Source: Glaciibacter superstes DSM 21135
Lineage (GTDB): Bacteria; Actinomycetota; Actinomycetes; Actinomycetales; Microbacteriaceae
DNA length: 64,000 nt
Assembly: GCF_000421145.1 (NCBI RefSeq)
Contig: NZ_ATWH01000006.1
Location: 227,775 to 291,774 of the forward strand
Direction of reading: 5' to 3'
Shown: in pieces, positions 1 to 7,797 of the stretch
Position numbering within the stretch: the first letter of the stretch is position 1
Layout of the letters: each line of letters opens with the position of its first letter
Notes under the pieces: model-generated
What the model was told of the DNA's origin: nothing
Seen by the model: only the letters and a program-made list of their open reading frames with translations
The model's database searches: none
Translations under genes and position numbers: made by a program

Positions 1-901
1 CGTAGAAGCCCCTGCCGGTCTTGCGGCCGAGATCACCGCGGGCGACCAGGTCGCGAAGCAGCTGGGGCGGGGTGAATCGGTCTCCGAGGGTCTTGCTCAG
101 GTGCTCGGCGATCCCCAGCCGCACATCGAGGCCGACGATGTCGGTCACTCTCAATGGGCCCACCGGATGCCGGTAGCCGAGTTCCATTGCCGTGTCGATG
201 TCTGCCGGGCTCGCCACCCCTGCCTCGACCATTCGAATCGCCTCGAGGGCAAGCGCGACACCCAGTCGGGAGCTGGCGAGGCCGGGGGAATCGCGCACGA
301 CGATCGGCGTCTTTCCGACTGCCGCAGACCAGGCGCGAGCGTGCTCGACCAATTCGAGCGACGTCTGCTCGCCGACGACGATCTCGATCAGCTCAGACAC
401 CGGCACGGGGTTGAAGAAGTGTAGGCCGATGAACCGCTCCGGCCGCTGGAGAAAGACGGCGAGCTCGGTGATCGACAGTGATGAGGTGTTGCTGGCGAGC
501 CAGCCCGACGGGTCCATGGCCGCTTCGGCCCTGAGTAGCGCTGCACTCTTCAGCTCCGCGTCTTCCGGCACGGCTTCCACGACCAGCGCGCAACCGGAGA
601 ACACCGCGGCATCCGTCGCCACGGTCAGGCGGTCACCGTAATGAGTCCGCGGCTCAGCAGCGCCGCTGCGTTCGAGCGTTCTGTCGACGGATGCCATTGT
701 GCGCTCCCAGCCGGCAGCGGCGGCTTCGTCGTCGCGCTCGACAATGGCGACCTCTGCGCCGGCCATGAGGAAGGCATGAGCGATTCCCGCCCCCATGCGG
801 CCACCGCCGATCACCCCGACGCTGTGTGGAATTTCACTGCGTGGAATCGCACCGTCTGGTGTGCTGTGTGGAAACGCGCTGTTTCCCGCGTCTGCCGTCA
901 T
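1..901 (-). CDS. 3-hydroxyacyl-CoA dehydrogenase (C-terminus cut off by window start)
   Basis: NAD-dependent oxidation of 3-hydroxyacyl-CoA to 3-ketoacyl-CoA, as in beta-oxidation and the lower phenylacetate pathway (PaaH/FadB2/Hbd type). The N-terminal Rossmann nucleotide motif reads GVIGGGRMGAGIAHAF near residue 30, followed by VVEAVPED, ASNTSSLSITELA and GLHFFNPVP, the conserved catalytic region with His in HFFNP. The visible end is in the C-terminal helical domain. The ATG at 901 overlaps the TGA of the upstream enoyl-CoA hydratase (ATGA), so the two are translationally coupled. The stop codon lies outside the window. The family call is firm; the exact pathway is inferred from the neighbouring hydratase and thiolase. 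Confidence 0.93.
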   Translation of the reverse strand, partial: MTADAGNSAFPHSTPDGAIPRSEIPHSVGVIGGGRMGAGIAHAFLMAGAEVAIVERDDEAAAAGWERTMASVDRTLERSGAAEPRTHYGDRLTVATDAAVFSGCALVVEAVPEDAELKSAALLRAEAAMDPSGWLASNTSSLSITELAVFLQRPERFIGLHFFNPVPVSELIEIVVGEQTSLELVEHARAWSAAVGKTPIVVRDSPGLASSRLGVALALEAIRMVEAGVASPADIDTAMELGYRHPVGPLRVTDIVGLDVRLGIAEHLSKTLGDRFTPPQLLRDLVARGDLGRKTGRGFY

Positions 902-1644
902 CGACTTTTCCGTTCCAGGAATGCAGCCATGCGCGCGAATTTCTGTTCTGACTCGAACAACTGCGCCTGCGCCTCGTTGTCGACCAGCGGGTGCGCGTCG
1001 GCCGGTGCGTGGAAGACCTGCTTGGCGAGACGCGTAGCCAGGGGGTCCTGCGCGGCGATCCGGTCGGCAAGAGCGTCGGCGGCAGCCATCAGCGCGTCCG
1101 GATCGTGCACTGCGGTGACGAGGTGAACCGCCAGTGCCTCCTCGGCGGTGAGGACGCGTCCTGCCAGGATGATCTCCTTGGCGACCGGCTCTCCGACCAA
1201 CTGCGCGAGACGCCACAGGGCACCGGCAGCGGGGATGATGCCGAGCGAGGTCTCCGGGTTGCCGAGCCTGGCACGCGTCGACGCGATGCGGAAGTCGGCT
1301 GCATAGGCGAGTTCGGCACCGCCTCCGAGTGCCCAGCCGTCGATGGCCGCGATGACGGGCATGGGGAGCGCCGCAATCCTGACGAAGAGCGCAGAGTTGA
1401 TTCCGCGCAATGCATCATCGGCTCGGCGCGTGGCGAGCTCGGCGATATCTGCTCCTGAGGCGAAGACGCCGTCGGTGCCAGAGAGGATCAGAACGCGCGG
1501 CGTCGCCTCGAGCTCGGCACAGACGAGGTGAAGTTCGTCGACCATTGCCTGGTCGATGGCGTTGCGCTTGTCTGGGCGGTTCAGCCGCACGTGCAGCCGG
1601 TCCGTGCCTTTCGTGACGGCGAGGGTGCTGTACTCGTGCGACAT
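898..1644 (-). CDS. enoyl-CoA hydratase/isomerase family protein
   Basis: Crotonase-fold enzyme of 248 aa acting on enoyl-CoA between the thiolase and the 3-hydroxyacyl-CoA dehydrogenase of this operon. It shows the oxyanion-hole region FASGADIAEL, the block IDGWALGGGAELAYAADFRIAS with one catalytic Glu, and NPETSLGIIPAAGA with the second Glu, so it is probably an active hydratase. I chose the start MSHEYSTLAV because its ATG overlaps the thiolase stop (TGATG); an in-frame start 16 codons further upstream would lie inside the thiolase gene. Either PaaF- or PaaG-like activity is possible; the sequence alone does not separate them. Confidence 0.93.
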   Translation of the reverse strand: MSHEYSTLAVTKGTDRLHVRLNRPDKRNAIDQAMVDELHLVCAELEATPRVLILSGTDGVFASGADIAELATRRADDALRGINSALFVRIAALPMPVIAAIDGWALGGGAELAYAADFRIASTRARLGNPETSLGIIPAAGALWRLAQLVGEPVAKEIILAGRVLTAEEALAVHLVTAVHDPDALMAAADALADRIAAQDPLATRLAKQVFHAPADAHPLVDNEAQAQLFESEQKFARMAAFLERKSR

Positions 1645-2828
1645 CAGACGCGCTCCACGATCAGGGAGGCGCCCTGACCGACGCCGACGCACATGGTGGC
1701 GAGCCCGCGTCGGGCGTCTTCACGTTCCATTCTGCCGAGCAGGGTGATCAGAATACGAGTGCCTGACGCGCCAAGCGGGTGCCCGAGTGCGATCGTGCCG
1801 CCGTTACGGTTCACGATCTCCGGATCGAGACCGAGAAGACGGATGCTTGCCAGCGATTGGGTGGCGAAGGCTTCATTGAGTTCGACAGCGTCCACTTCGT
1901 CGATGCCGAGCCCCTGCCGTGCCAGAAGCTTCTGGGTCGCCGGAACGGGCCCGAGTCCCATCACCTCTGGTGCGACGCCCGCACTCGCTCCCCCGACGAT
2001 TCTGGCGCGCGGGCGAAGCCCCAGCCGGTTGACGGCAGATTCGCTGGCAACCAGGACCGCCGCCGCGCCATCGTTCAGAGAACTCGAGTTTCCCGCCGTG
2101 ACGACACCGCCTGGCCGCACCACGGACCGTAGCCCGGCGAGCACATCGAGGCTGGTGTCCGCCCTGGGACCCTCGTCGTCAGACACCGTGCCGCTGCGCG
2201 TGGGAACCGAAACGATTTCAGGAGCGAACGTTCCCGACTCTCCAGCTGAGACGGCGGCCTGGTGCGATCGGAGCGCAAACGCGTCGGCGTCTTCCCTGCT
2301 GATGCCCTCGCGATCGGCGACCTCTTCCGCCGTCTCCGGCATCGACAGGGTGGCCTTGTCGCGTTCGGCGAACCGGGGATTCGCGAATCGCCACCCGATC
2401 GACGTGTCGGCGATCTCCCCTGGTTTCGAGAAGGCCGTCTCGGGCTTCGCCAGCACCCAGGGCGCCCTGGTCATCGATTCGACGCCGCCCGCGATGACGA
2501 GGTCGGCCTCTCCCGACTTCACCATGCTCGACGCCAGGTGCACGGCAGACAGGCCAGAGGCGCAGAGCCGGTTGACAGTGATGCCGGGCACGGAATCGGG
2601 GAAGCCGGCAAGGAGTCCGGCCATGCGGGCGACGTTGCGATTGTCTTCGCCGGCCTGGTTCGCCGCTCCGAAGATCACATCGTCGAGCTGTGCGGGATCC
2701 ACACCGGATCGTGAGACTACGGCTTCGAGCACGAGGGCGGCGAGGTCATCCGGACGCACCCCGGCAAGGGCACCCCGGAATCGCCCGATCGGAGTGCGAA
2801 CACCATCGACGAGAAATGCTTCGGCCAT
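1644..2828 (-). CDS. acetyl-CoA C-acyltransferase (thiolase)
   Basis: Thiolase of 394 aa, the usual family length, cleaving 3-ketoacyl-CoA with CoA to give acetyl-CoA. The nucleophilic Cys is in RLCASGLSAVHLAS near residue 90; the C-terminal catalytic motifs are ALGHPLGASGTR (His) and MCVGVGQGASLI (Cys). It is the first gene of a coupled three-gene operon (thiolase, hydratase, dehydrogenase). An aaggtgatg-type ribosome site lies just before the ATG. The upstream region carries a PaaR-like palindrome, which argues for a role in phenylacetate or a related CoA-dependent degradation (PaaJ/PcaF type). A general beta-oxidation thiolase (FadA) is the alternative. Confidence 0.93.
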   Translation of the reverse strand: MAEAFLVDGVRTPIGRFRGALAGVRPDDLAALVLEAVVSRSGVDPAQLDDVIFGAANQAGEDNRNVARMAGLLAGFPDSVPGITVNRLCASGLSAVHLASSMVKSGEADLVIAGGVESMTRAPWVLAKPETAFSKPGEIADTSIGWRFANPRFAERDKATLSMPETAEEVADREGISREDADAFALRSHQAAVSAGESGTFAPEIVSVPTRSGTVSDDEGPRADTSLDVLAGLRSVVRPGGVVTAGNSSSLNDGAAAVLVASESAVNRLGLRPRARIVGGASAGVAPEVMGLGPVPATQKLLARQGLGIDEVDAVELNEAFATQSLASIRLLGLDPEIVNRNGGTIALGHPLGASGTRILITLLGRMEREDARRGLATMCVGVGQGASLIVERV

Positions 2829-2857
2829 GGCTTCATCACCTTCGAGATCGGAATAAC

Positions 2858-2879
2858 TTACTGACCGTTCGTTCTGTAA
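2858..2879. promoter_or_regulatory. PaaR-like TetR operator upstream of thiolase operon
   Basis: Imperfect 22-bp palindrome with arms TTACTGACCG and TTCTGTAA, about 30 bp upstream of the thiolase ATG. As I recall it, the actinobacterial PaaR (TetR-family phenylacetate regulator) consensus is ACTNACCG, a CG centre and CGGTNAGT; the left half here fits exactly and the right half partly. No paaR gene is visible in the window. The function is inference from motif and position. Confidence 0.5.
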
Positions 2880-2893
2880 AGCAGCTTACAGAA
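2872..2893. repeat. perfect 8-bp inverted repeat beside the PaaR-like site
   Basis: Arms TTCTGTAA and TTACAGAA separated by 6 bp. The left arm is shared with the right half of the palindrome at 2858-2879. It could be a second operator half-site or the core of the promoter. It is not followed by a T-run, so a terminator is unlikely. Confidence 0.4.
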
Positions 2894-2936
2894 AGAATGA
2901 CACAGTTCCGTCCAGAGGACCAAACTCACCGCGGCC

Positions 2937-2997
2937 CTGGCCGGAGACGTCAGAGAAGTCGCTGCGCTGGCCGGGAGACCTCAGAGAAGTCGCTGCG
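2937..2997. repeat. tandem duplication of about 30 bp
   Basis: Two adjacent copies beginning ctggccgg and ending agagaagtcgctgcg (2937-2966 and 2967-2997), differing at a few positions. They sit directly after the stop of the membrane-protein gene that begins at 3502. I see no hairpin strong enough for a terminator. Confidence 0.7.
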
Positions 2998-2998
2998 T

Positions 2999-3502
2999 CT
3001 AAAAGAAGTCGTCTGGTGTTCCAGCGGCCTTGGTGACCTCGTCGGTCGGCACCTTGGCCGCAGTCAGCTTGACCATCGCCACTCGAAGTCCGGATTCCAT
3101 TTGCGCCGCCCACACCTCGGTCTCACGGCTGGACGCGTCTGCGGCATCCGCTCTGGCTATCGCCTTCTCCTTCTCAGCGCGCTCACTCCTGACCTGCTGG
3201 ATGCTGAGAGTGATGCCGTAGTACGCGGCGACCATCGAAGCGATCGGAGTTGCGATGACCGCCAGCGCGTTGATGCTGGCGTTGGTCGCGTTGACGAAGA
3301 TCAAGACGATGAATGCGAGTGCCAGGGCGACGATCCCGACCAGAACGACGAGCGGAACCCGAAGGGCCGGTGCGCTCGCGCGTGACTCGTCAGGTGCGGT
3401 GGCCGGTGCGGTGGCCGCGACGGCAGCCTGCTGGGATTGCCCCGGAGCCGGAGCCGGTTGCAGTGGCATAGTCGGCTGGGGCGAGTTTGGCAGGTCGGTC
3501 AT
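2999..3502 (-). CDS. hypothetical membrane protein
   Basis: Protein of 167 aa with no family I recognise. The N-terminal 45 residues are rich in Pro, Ala and Gln (disordered). Two hydrophobic segments follow at roughly residues 50-72 and 78-98, then a charged, probably helical cytoplasmic tail containing SIQQVRSERAEKEKAIA. I chose the start MTDLPNSP because GGAGAAAC lies just before it; an in-frame ATG five codons upstream has no ribosome site. It is monocistronic as far as can be seen. Confidence 0.7.
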   Translation of the reverse strand: MTDLPNSPQPTMPLQPAPAPGQSQQAAVAATAPATAPDESRASAPALRVPLVVLVGIVALALAFIVLIFVNATNASINALAVIATPIASMVAAYYGITLSIQQVRSERAEKEKAIARADAADASSRETEVWAAQMESGLRVAMVKLTAAKVPTDEVTKAAGTPDDFF

Positions 3503-3580
3503 GAGTTTCTCCGTCATCCGCCCAGGGGCGTCGTCGATACGTTGTCTGTCGCCTCATTGTGGTGGCCGTCCCGGTCGGGG

Positions 3581-3616
3581 GTCAAGGCGGGAGTCACGGC
3601 GGCAGTCAAAGCGGGA
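3581..3616. repeat. three 12-bp tandem units overlapping a gene end
   Basis: Units GTCAAGGCGGGA, GTCACGGCGGCA and GTCAAAGCGGGA in tandem. The third unit overlaps the stop codon of the HTH gene that ends at 3606. Probably slippage-derived, with no function evident. Confidence 0.55.
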
Positions 3617-4088
3617 GGTCATCCCCACGTAGGAATACCCTCTTGTAACGCCGCCCGTCGGGCAGTTCGACGGTGCGGCTTTCGAGCTTCCCTCGGCTCA
3701 CCTGCAGGTAGATCGCCTGCGCCGTCACACCCAGTGCTTTGGCTGCTTCGGCGACGGAATGGCCTGGGAGATCCGTTGGAACGCTGCTGGGCCGAGCAGC
3801 GCGCTTACGTCCCGACTCCGCCCGCGCGGCGATCTCGTCGTCACTCCCCTGCCAGCGCCACTTTGCGGCCGCGGGTTTCAACCCGGCCGCCACCGCGACA
3901 CTTTCCCAGCTCGCGCCTTCTTCAAGCGAGGCCCGCACCGATGCCAGCGTGGCGGCGTCGCCGTCGAGGGCAGACGAGAGCTCTCGGATGCAGCGGAGCA
4001 GTTCAAGTGGCGGCGCCAGTGGGTCTGCATCCAGTTCGGCCAGGCGTGCGAGCGCAACTGCGGTGGCCCGTGACAGGTATTTCCCCAT
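3606..4088 (-). CDS. helix-turn-helix DNA-binding protein, unknown role
   Basis: Protein of 160 aa. The first half is helical (SLEEGASWESVAVAAGLKPA looks like one HTH) and the C-terminal half contains GHSVAEAAKALGVTAQAIYLQVSRGKLES, a typical MerR/excisionase-like recognition helix-turn-helix, followed by the short beta segment PDGRRYKRVF. A small transcriptional regulator or DNA-binding adaptor is likely; no target can be named. A TAGCGT box lies 7 nt before the ATG and there is no Shine-Dalgarno, consistent with leaderless expression. Confidence 0.75.
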   Translation of the reverse strand: MGKYLSRATAVALARLAELDADPLAPPLELLRCIRELSSALDGDAATLASVRASLEEGASWESVAVAAGLKPAAAKWRWQGSDDEIAARAESGRKRAARPSSVPTDLPGHSVAEAAKALGVTAQAIYLQVSRGKLESRTVELPDGRRYKRVFLRGDDLPL

Positions 4089-4185
4089 GGGCGCTACGCT
4101 ACCGGTCCCAGAAGCCTGACGCCGGACGCTGGAGGGGTCAGCACTGCGACCTCACCGACACTAGGACCTGAACGGAGGTCCGCGA

Positions 4186-4935
4186 TCATGGCCCTTTCGC
4201 GAATGGGCCGTAGACGGGCCCCGGTGTGCGGTCCAGGAATGGGCGGTCGATCAGTTCGCGCGCCAGGAACTCCAGCAGGCGGAACGGCGCAATCGCGCAG
4301 AACTGCAGCACGAGGAGCGGCGCAAGCACGGCCAGCCCGTAGCTCAGCCAGACGACCAGGGCCGCATCCCGCCGCCAGAAAAGCGCCGCAGCGGCCGGCA
4401 CAACCAGAGTAAGCAGCCAGAGCGGCGTGCCGAACGCCAAGACGACGGCGAGGTAGCTGAGGGCAACGCCGAGAATCGTCTGAGCTATCAGCAGAACAAA
4501 TGCGCGTCGATGGAACTGCTGGAAGCGCTGGACCGACACGAAGGTCCACATCAGCCAGGCGCGCAGCAGAGGCACCTTCTGCTGGCGAAGCCCGACGCGC
4601 AAAATGCGATCGTCCTCTCGCCGCTGCACTGCACCTCCGGCTCCCCCGAGCCTGGACGCCAGGTCGCTTCGATGGTCGTGGATGATCGCCGGCGCACTCT
4701 GCCGCCCGTATGAGGCGATGAAACCCCACAGCATTGAGGGGACAGAAGCCAGATCAGTACGATTGCCGTCCTGTGGGTCGACAGCTGGAACGTGTGCCGG
4801 CGCCCAGTAGATCTCTCCCCTGTCAGATTCACGGAAGCCGATTCGACGAACGAGCTGGAAATACCGACCGTCGGCAGGAGCTTGCGTGAGCGGAATGACC
4901 CGCAACGGATCACCGCTCTCGTCGACGAACCCCAT
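4186..4935 (-). CDS. DUF1353-domain membrane protein
   Basis: Protein of 249 aa. The N-terminal half carries the DUF1353 signature: TDLASVPSMLWGFIASYGR followed by SAPAIIHD. This is a family of phage and bacterial proteins of unknown function. The second half has hydrophobic segments (IAQTILGVALSYLAVVLAF, PLWLLTLVVPAAAALFW, VVWLSYGLAVLAPLLVLQF), so it is a fusion of DUF1353 to a membrane region. A ggggagacc ribosome site precedes the ATG. It stands alone between the HTH gene and the divergent coiled-coil gene. Confidence 0.75.
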   Translation of the reverse strand: MGFVDESGDPLRVIPLTQAPADGRYFQLVRRIGFRESDRGEIYWAPAHVPAVDPQDGNRTDLASVPSMLWGFIASYGRQSAPAIIHDHRSDLASRLGGAGGAVQRREDDRILRVGLRQQKVPLLRAWLMWTFVSVQRFQQFHRRAFVLLIAQTILGVALSYLAVVLAFGTPLWLLTLVVPAAAALFWRRDAALVVWLSYGLAVLAPLLVLQFCAIAPFRLLEFLARELIDRPFLDRTPGPVYGPFAKGP

Positions 4936-5083
4936 TCTGGTCTCCCCTCGGCGGCTGGTCTAAATGCTGGCTTGTCTGAATGCTGGCTTGACTGAATGAT
5001 GCACGGCCCAGCATCCGTAATCAAGTTTCCCCGACACAGCCATGCGTAGAGTGAAGACATGCAGGGAAGGCGATGATCGCGCC

Positions 5084-6028
5084 GTGACGACAGACCTGGT
5101 GAGCGTGGCCAATGAGCTCTACGCCCTTCCGTCCGATGAGTTCGTCGCCGCGCGCAACGCGCGGGCGAAAGCCGCTCGTGACTCCGGCGATAAGGATCTC
5201 GCAGTCAGGATTGGCGAACTGACCAAACCGTCTGCGGCCGCTTGGGCGGTCAATATGCTCGTGCGGCACAGCGGTGATCAGGTCGACCAGCTGATCGATT
5301 TGGGCGCTTCGCTTCGTCAGGCTCAGAAGGAACTCGATCCCGTGCAACTGCGTGAGCTCACCCGACAGCGCCAGAAGCTCGTTGCCGCGCTCGGCACGCA
5401 GGCGCGCTCCGTTGCCGAGGAACTCGGGAAGAAGCCAAGCAACACCGCCATCGACGAGGTGGGGCAGACACTGCAGGCAGCGCTCACCGATCCGGATGCC
5501 GCAATCGCCGTGCAGAGCGGTCGCCTGATCCGCACGCTGACCGGCACCGGATGGGAACCTGTCGATCTCTCGGGTGCTGTCGCCGTCCCGCCGGAGGGGC
5601 TGGGCATCTCCCGCCAGGATGACGTGGCCGGGTCAAGGTCCGATCCGAAGAAGGCGTCGGGCCCGAAAGTGGCGGCTGAGAAAAGGAAGTCCGGCTCGGC
5701 GAAAGAGCGGGATGTGGAACGCCAACGGCGCGAAGCGAGTGAAGCCCGTGAGCTGCGTGAGCAAGCCGAGGAAGCCGATCGCAAAGCCGATGCCGCGCGA
5801 AGCGATCTGGGGGAAATCGAAGGGCAGATCGATGACCTCGCCACGCAGAGGCAACAGGTTACAAAAGAGCTCGGTTCGCTGCGCGACCGCATCGCGGCGC
5901 TCGAGGAGGAGTCAGCAGACCTGAGCCGAGAGGTGCGAAGCCTGGAGCGCGAGAGGAAAGCGGCCTCGCGTGCCTTCGAGCGAGCCGAGCGCGAGGCTCG
6001 CGCCGGCCACGACCGCGACACCAACTGA
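5084..6028 (+). CDS. conserved actinobacterial coiled-coil protein, function unknown
   Basis: Protein of 314 aa with a GTG start; gggaagg lies about 15 nt upstream. An in-frame ATG at 5042 has no ribosome site. The N-terminal about 150 residues contain the motif LYALPSDEFVAARNARAKAA and ELTKPSAAAWAVNMLVRH, which I recognise as a recurring uncharacterised actinobacterial family. The C-terminal third is a long charged coiled coil rich in Glu, Arg and Ala (about residues 210-310). Possibly a structural or nucleic-acid-associated protein, but nothing in the sequence fixes a role. It converges with the TetR gene. Confidence 0.8.
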   Translation: MTTDLVSVANELYALPSDEFVAARNARAKAARDSGDKDLAVRIGELTKPSAAAWAVNMLVRHSGDQVDQLIDLGASLRQAQKELDPVQLRELTRQRQKLVAALGTQARSVAEELGKKPSNTAIDEVGQTLQAALTDPDAAIAVQSGRLIRTLTGTGWEPVDLSGAVAVPPEGLGISRQDDVAGSRSDPKKASGPKVAAEKRKSGSAKERDVERQRREASEARELREQAEEADRKADAARSDLGEIEGQIDDLATQRQQVTKELGSLRDRIAALEEESADLSREVRSLERERKAASRAFERAEREARAGHDRDTN

Positions 6029-6047
6029 CGGACACAGGCAGTGTCGG

Positions 6048-6650
6048 CTAGGCGCGGAGTGTGGCAATCGCCTCGTCGAACAGCTGCGCAGGGTCGGCAG
6101 CGCCACTCGACTCGTACCATGCGTCAACCGCGGCGTCGAGGCAGGCGAGTGCCGCCGCGACAAAGGCGCGCGCGCGCGGATCAGGTGTCACGGAATCAGG
6201 CAGGCCCAGACGGCGCTGCACCTCGGGGGCGAGAAGCGCTTGCCAGCGAAGGTGCTTCTCCAAATGCCTCGCGCGCAGCGAAGGGGCATCGTGGTACATC
6301 CCGGCGAGGGCGAGCCTCTCTGCCGACGTATTCTCGGTAGATTGCAGCGTCAGGAACGCCGCCCGAATCGCCGTCCAGGCGGACTCCGGGGCCGGGCGCG
6401 CTTCGAGTGCGGCGCGAACCGACTCGCCGAGGGCGTCGGTGTCGCCGAGAACGAGGTCTTCTTTGCTTCCGAAATAGTGGAAGAACGACCGGCGAGAAAT
6501 ACCGGCAGCGGCTGCGATCTGGTCGACGGTCGTCGCGTCGAAGCCATTCTGTGCGAAGAGTCGCATGGCCGTCTCGGTAATCTCCGCGTGAACCGCACGA
6601 CGTGTGCGTTCGCGAAGACTGGGCGGGGTTACCATTCGTTCAGTGTACAT
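6048..6650 (-). CDS. TetR-family transcriptional regulator (divergent from SDR gene)
   Basis: Repressor-type protein of 200 aa (or 195 aa from the second Met at 6635). The N-terminal HTH reads ETAMRLFAQNGFDATTVDQIA followed by AAAGISRRSFFHYFGSKED, the TetR hallmark. The C-terminal ligand domain is of the MftR/AcrR type with many Ala and Leu. It is divergent from the short-chain dehydrogenase, with about 95 bp between them holding an inverted repeat and a 9-bp tandem array, so it probably regulates itself and the SDR gene. The ligand is unknown. Confidence 0.92.
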   Translation of the reverse strand: MYTERMVTPPSLRERTRRAVHAEITETAMRLFAQNGFDATTVDQIAAAAGISRRSFFHYFGSKEDLVLGDTDALGESVRAALEARPAPESAWTAIRAAFLTLQSTENTSAERLALAGMYHDAPSLRARHLEKHLRWQALLAPEVQRRLGLPDSVTPDPRARAFVAAALACLDAAVDAWYESSGAADPAQLFDEAIATLRA

Positions 6651-6673
6651 TCATTCGCACTCGACGCCTGAGG

Positions 6674-6688
6674 TTGCACGGAGTGCAA
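6674..6688. promoter_or_regulatory. inverted repeat TTGCAC-N3-GTGCAA in TetR/SDR spacer
   Basis: Perfect 6-bp arms around GGA, between the divergent TetR and SDR genes. The TGCA core recurs in every unit of the adjacent tandem array. It is the best candidate operator for the TetR protein; TTGCAC could also act as a -35 box, with TATAGT 18 bp downstream. Confidence 0.5.
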
Positions 6689-6693
6689 GGTAT

Positions 6694-6738
6694 TGCATAT
6701 AGTGCATATAGTGCATATAGTGCATATAGTGCATATAG
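6694..6738 (+). repeat. five tandem 9-bp repeats (TGCATATAG) in SDR promoter
   Basis: Five exact units of TGCATATAG run to 8 nt before the SDR start codon. Each junction forms a TATAGT (-10-like) hexamer, and the last one (6734-6739) lies 6 nt before the ATG with no Shine-Dalgarno, which suggests leaderless transcription from within the array. Copy-number change would move -35/-10 spacing and operator phase in 9-bp steps. Confidence 0.85.
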
Positions 6739-6745
6739 TGCAAGC

Positions 6746-7588
6746 ATGACTGCACTCGACTTCTCCCACCAGACCACAATCGTCACCGGCGCCAGTTCCG
6801 GAATCGGCGAAGCCTTCGCTCGCGAACTGGCCCGCCGCCGTTCCGATCTCATTCTCGTTGCTCGACGACAGGGCCGCCTGCAGACTCTCGCCTCCGAACT
6901 TGAGGCGAGCCATGGCGTCCGGGTCACGGTGATCTCCCTCGATCTCAGCGTGCCGGGAGCGGGCCGTGCCCTCGCCGCAAATCTGGCTGAACGCGGCATC
7001 CCGGTCACGGGTCTCGTGAACAACGCCGGCTTCGGAACCGATGGCCCCTTCCACGAGGAAGACCCGCAACTGCTCGCGGACGAGATCAACGTGGATGTCG
7101 CGAACCTCGTCGACATCACTCGCGCCTTCATCGACCCTTTGCGCAGCGCCGGCATCGGCATCCTCGTCAACGTCGCAAGCCTGGTCGCCTACACTCCGAG
7201 TCCGGGCATGGCGGTCTACTCAGCGTGTAAGGCATTCGTCCTCAGCTTCACGGAGGCACTGTGGGTCGAATCACGCGGCACGGGCCTGCGCGTACTCTCC
7301 CTGGCGCCGGGCCTGACCCGAACGGAGTTCTTCGACGATCTCGACGGCGGTGCCTATCACGGCAACTATCAGACCCCGGAGCAAGTGGTTCATATAGCGA
7401 TGCGCGCGCTCGAGAGCGGGCGCAGGCCGAGCGTGCAGTCTGGACGCCTCAATGCCCTCGCCGCGACGCTCCCCCGCTTCCTGACGCGCACAAGAGCGGT
7501 GATTGTCAGCGGCGCGTTCTCGGCGCGCTCCCGCACGAGCGCCGCGCCGGACCGGAGCCGGGTGAGCCAGGTCACACCCACAAGCTGA
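6746..7588 (+). CDS. short-chain dehydrogenase/reductase (SDR)
   Basis: NAD(P)-dependent oxidoreductase of 280 aa. The cofactor motif TGASSGIGEAFA is near residue 15, NNAGFG follows, and the catalytic set is Ser in NVASLVAY and YSACK (Tyr-x-x-x-Lys). The C-terminal region LSLAPGLTRTEFFD is typical of classical SDRs of the DltE/YqjQ type. The substrate cannot be assigned. I chose ATG 6746 (MTALDFSHQ) because the longer reading frame upstream only translates the 9-bp repeat. It is followed by a strong terminator at 7641-7685. Confidence 0.93.
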   Translation: MTALDFSHQTTIVTGASSGIGEAFARELARRRSDLILVARRQGRLQTLASELEASHGVRVTVISLDLSVPGAGRALAANLAERGIPVTGLVNNAGFGTDGPFHEEDPQLLADEINVDVANLVDITRAFIDPLRSAGIGILVNVASLVAYTPSPGMAVYSACKAFVLSFTEALWVESRGTGLRVLSLAPGLTRTEFFDDLDGGAYHGNYQTPEQVVHIAMRALESGRRPSVQSGRLNALAATLPRFLTRTRAVIVSGAFSARSRTSAAPDRSRVSQVTPTS

Positions 7589-7640
7589 GGCGTCCGGCTC
7601 GGGCTCCGCCCTCGCGCCTCCTCGAATCACTGTGGTCATT

Positions 7641-7685
7641 AAACGCAAGAAAGCCCGACACTTCGTGCCGGGCTTTCTTGCGTTT
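7641..7685. terminator. bidirectional terminator hairpin, copy 1
   Basis: AAACGCAAGAAAGCCCG pairs with CGGGCTTTCTTGCGTTT (17 bp), closed by a short inner stem and a TTCG tetraloop. The A-rich/T-rich flanks make it usable on both strands. It terminates the SDR gene. Confidence 0.85.
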
Positions 7686-7751
7686 GTGGATCCAAGGGGA
7701 CCCCGTCATTCGGGCTCCGCCCTCATTCCTCCTCGAATCGCTGTGGTCATT

Positions 7752-7796
7752 AAACGCAAGAAAGCCCGACACTTCGTGCCGGGCTTTCTTGCGTTT
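7752..7796. terminator. bidirectional terminator hairpin, copy 2, after tRNA-Ala
   Basis: Same 17-bp stem and TTCG loop as copy 1. It starts 1 nt after the tRNA-Ala 3' end and terminates the rsfS/tRNA-Ala transcript coming from the right. Confidence 0.88.
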
Positions 7797-7797
7797 G

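Noticed and set aside
1693..2856. 387-codon frame opposite the thiolase
   Set aside because: Mirrors the thiolase; no domain recognised.
6694..6738. CRISPR-like array
   Set aside because: Units are 9 bp with no spacers and no cas genes; it is a simple tandem repeat.
7686..7700. Second tRNA-Ala gene
   Set aside because: Only about the last 14 nt of the tRNA 3' end are present; it belongs to a direct repeat.
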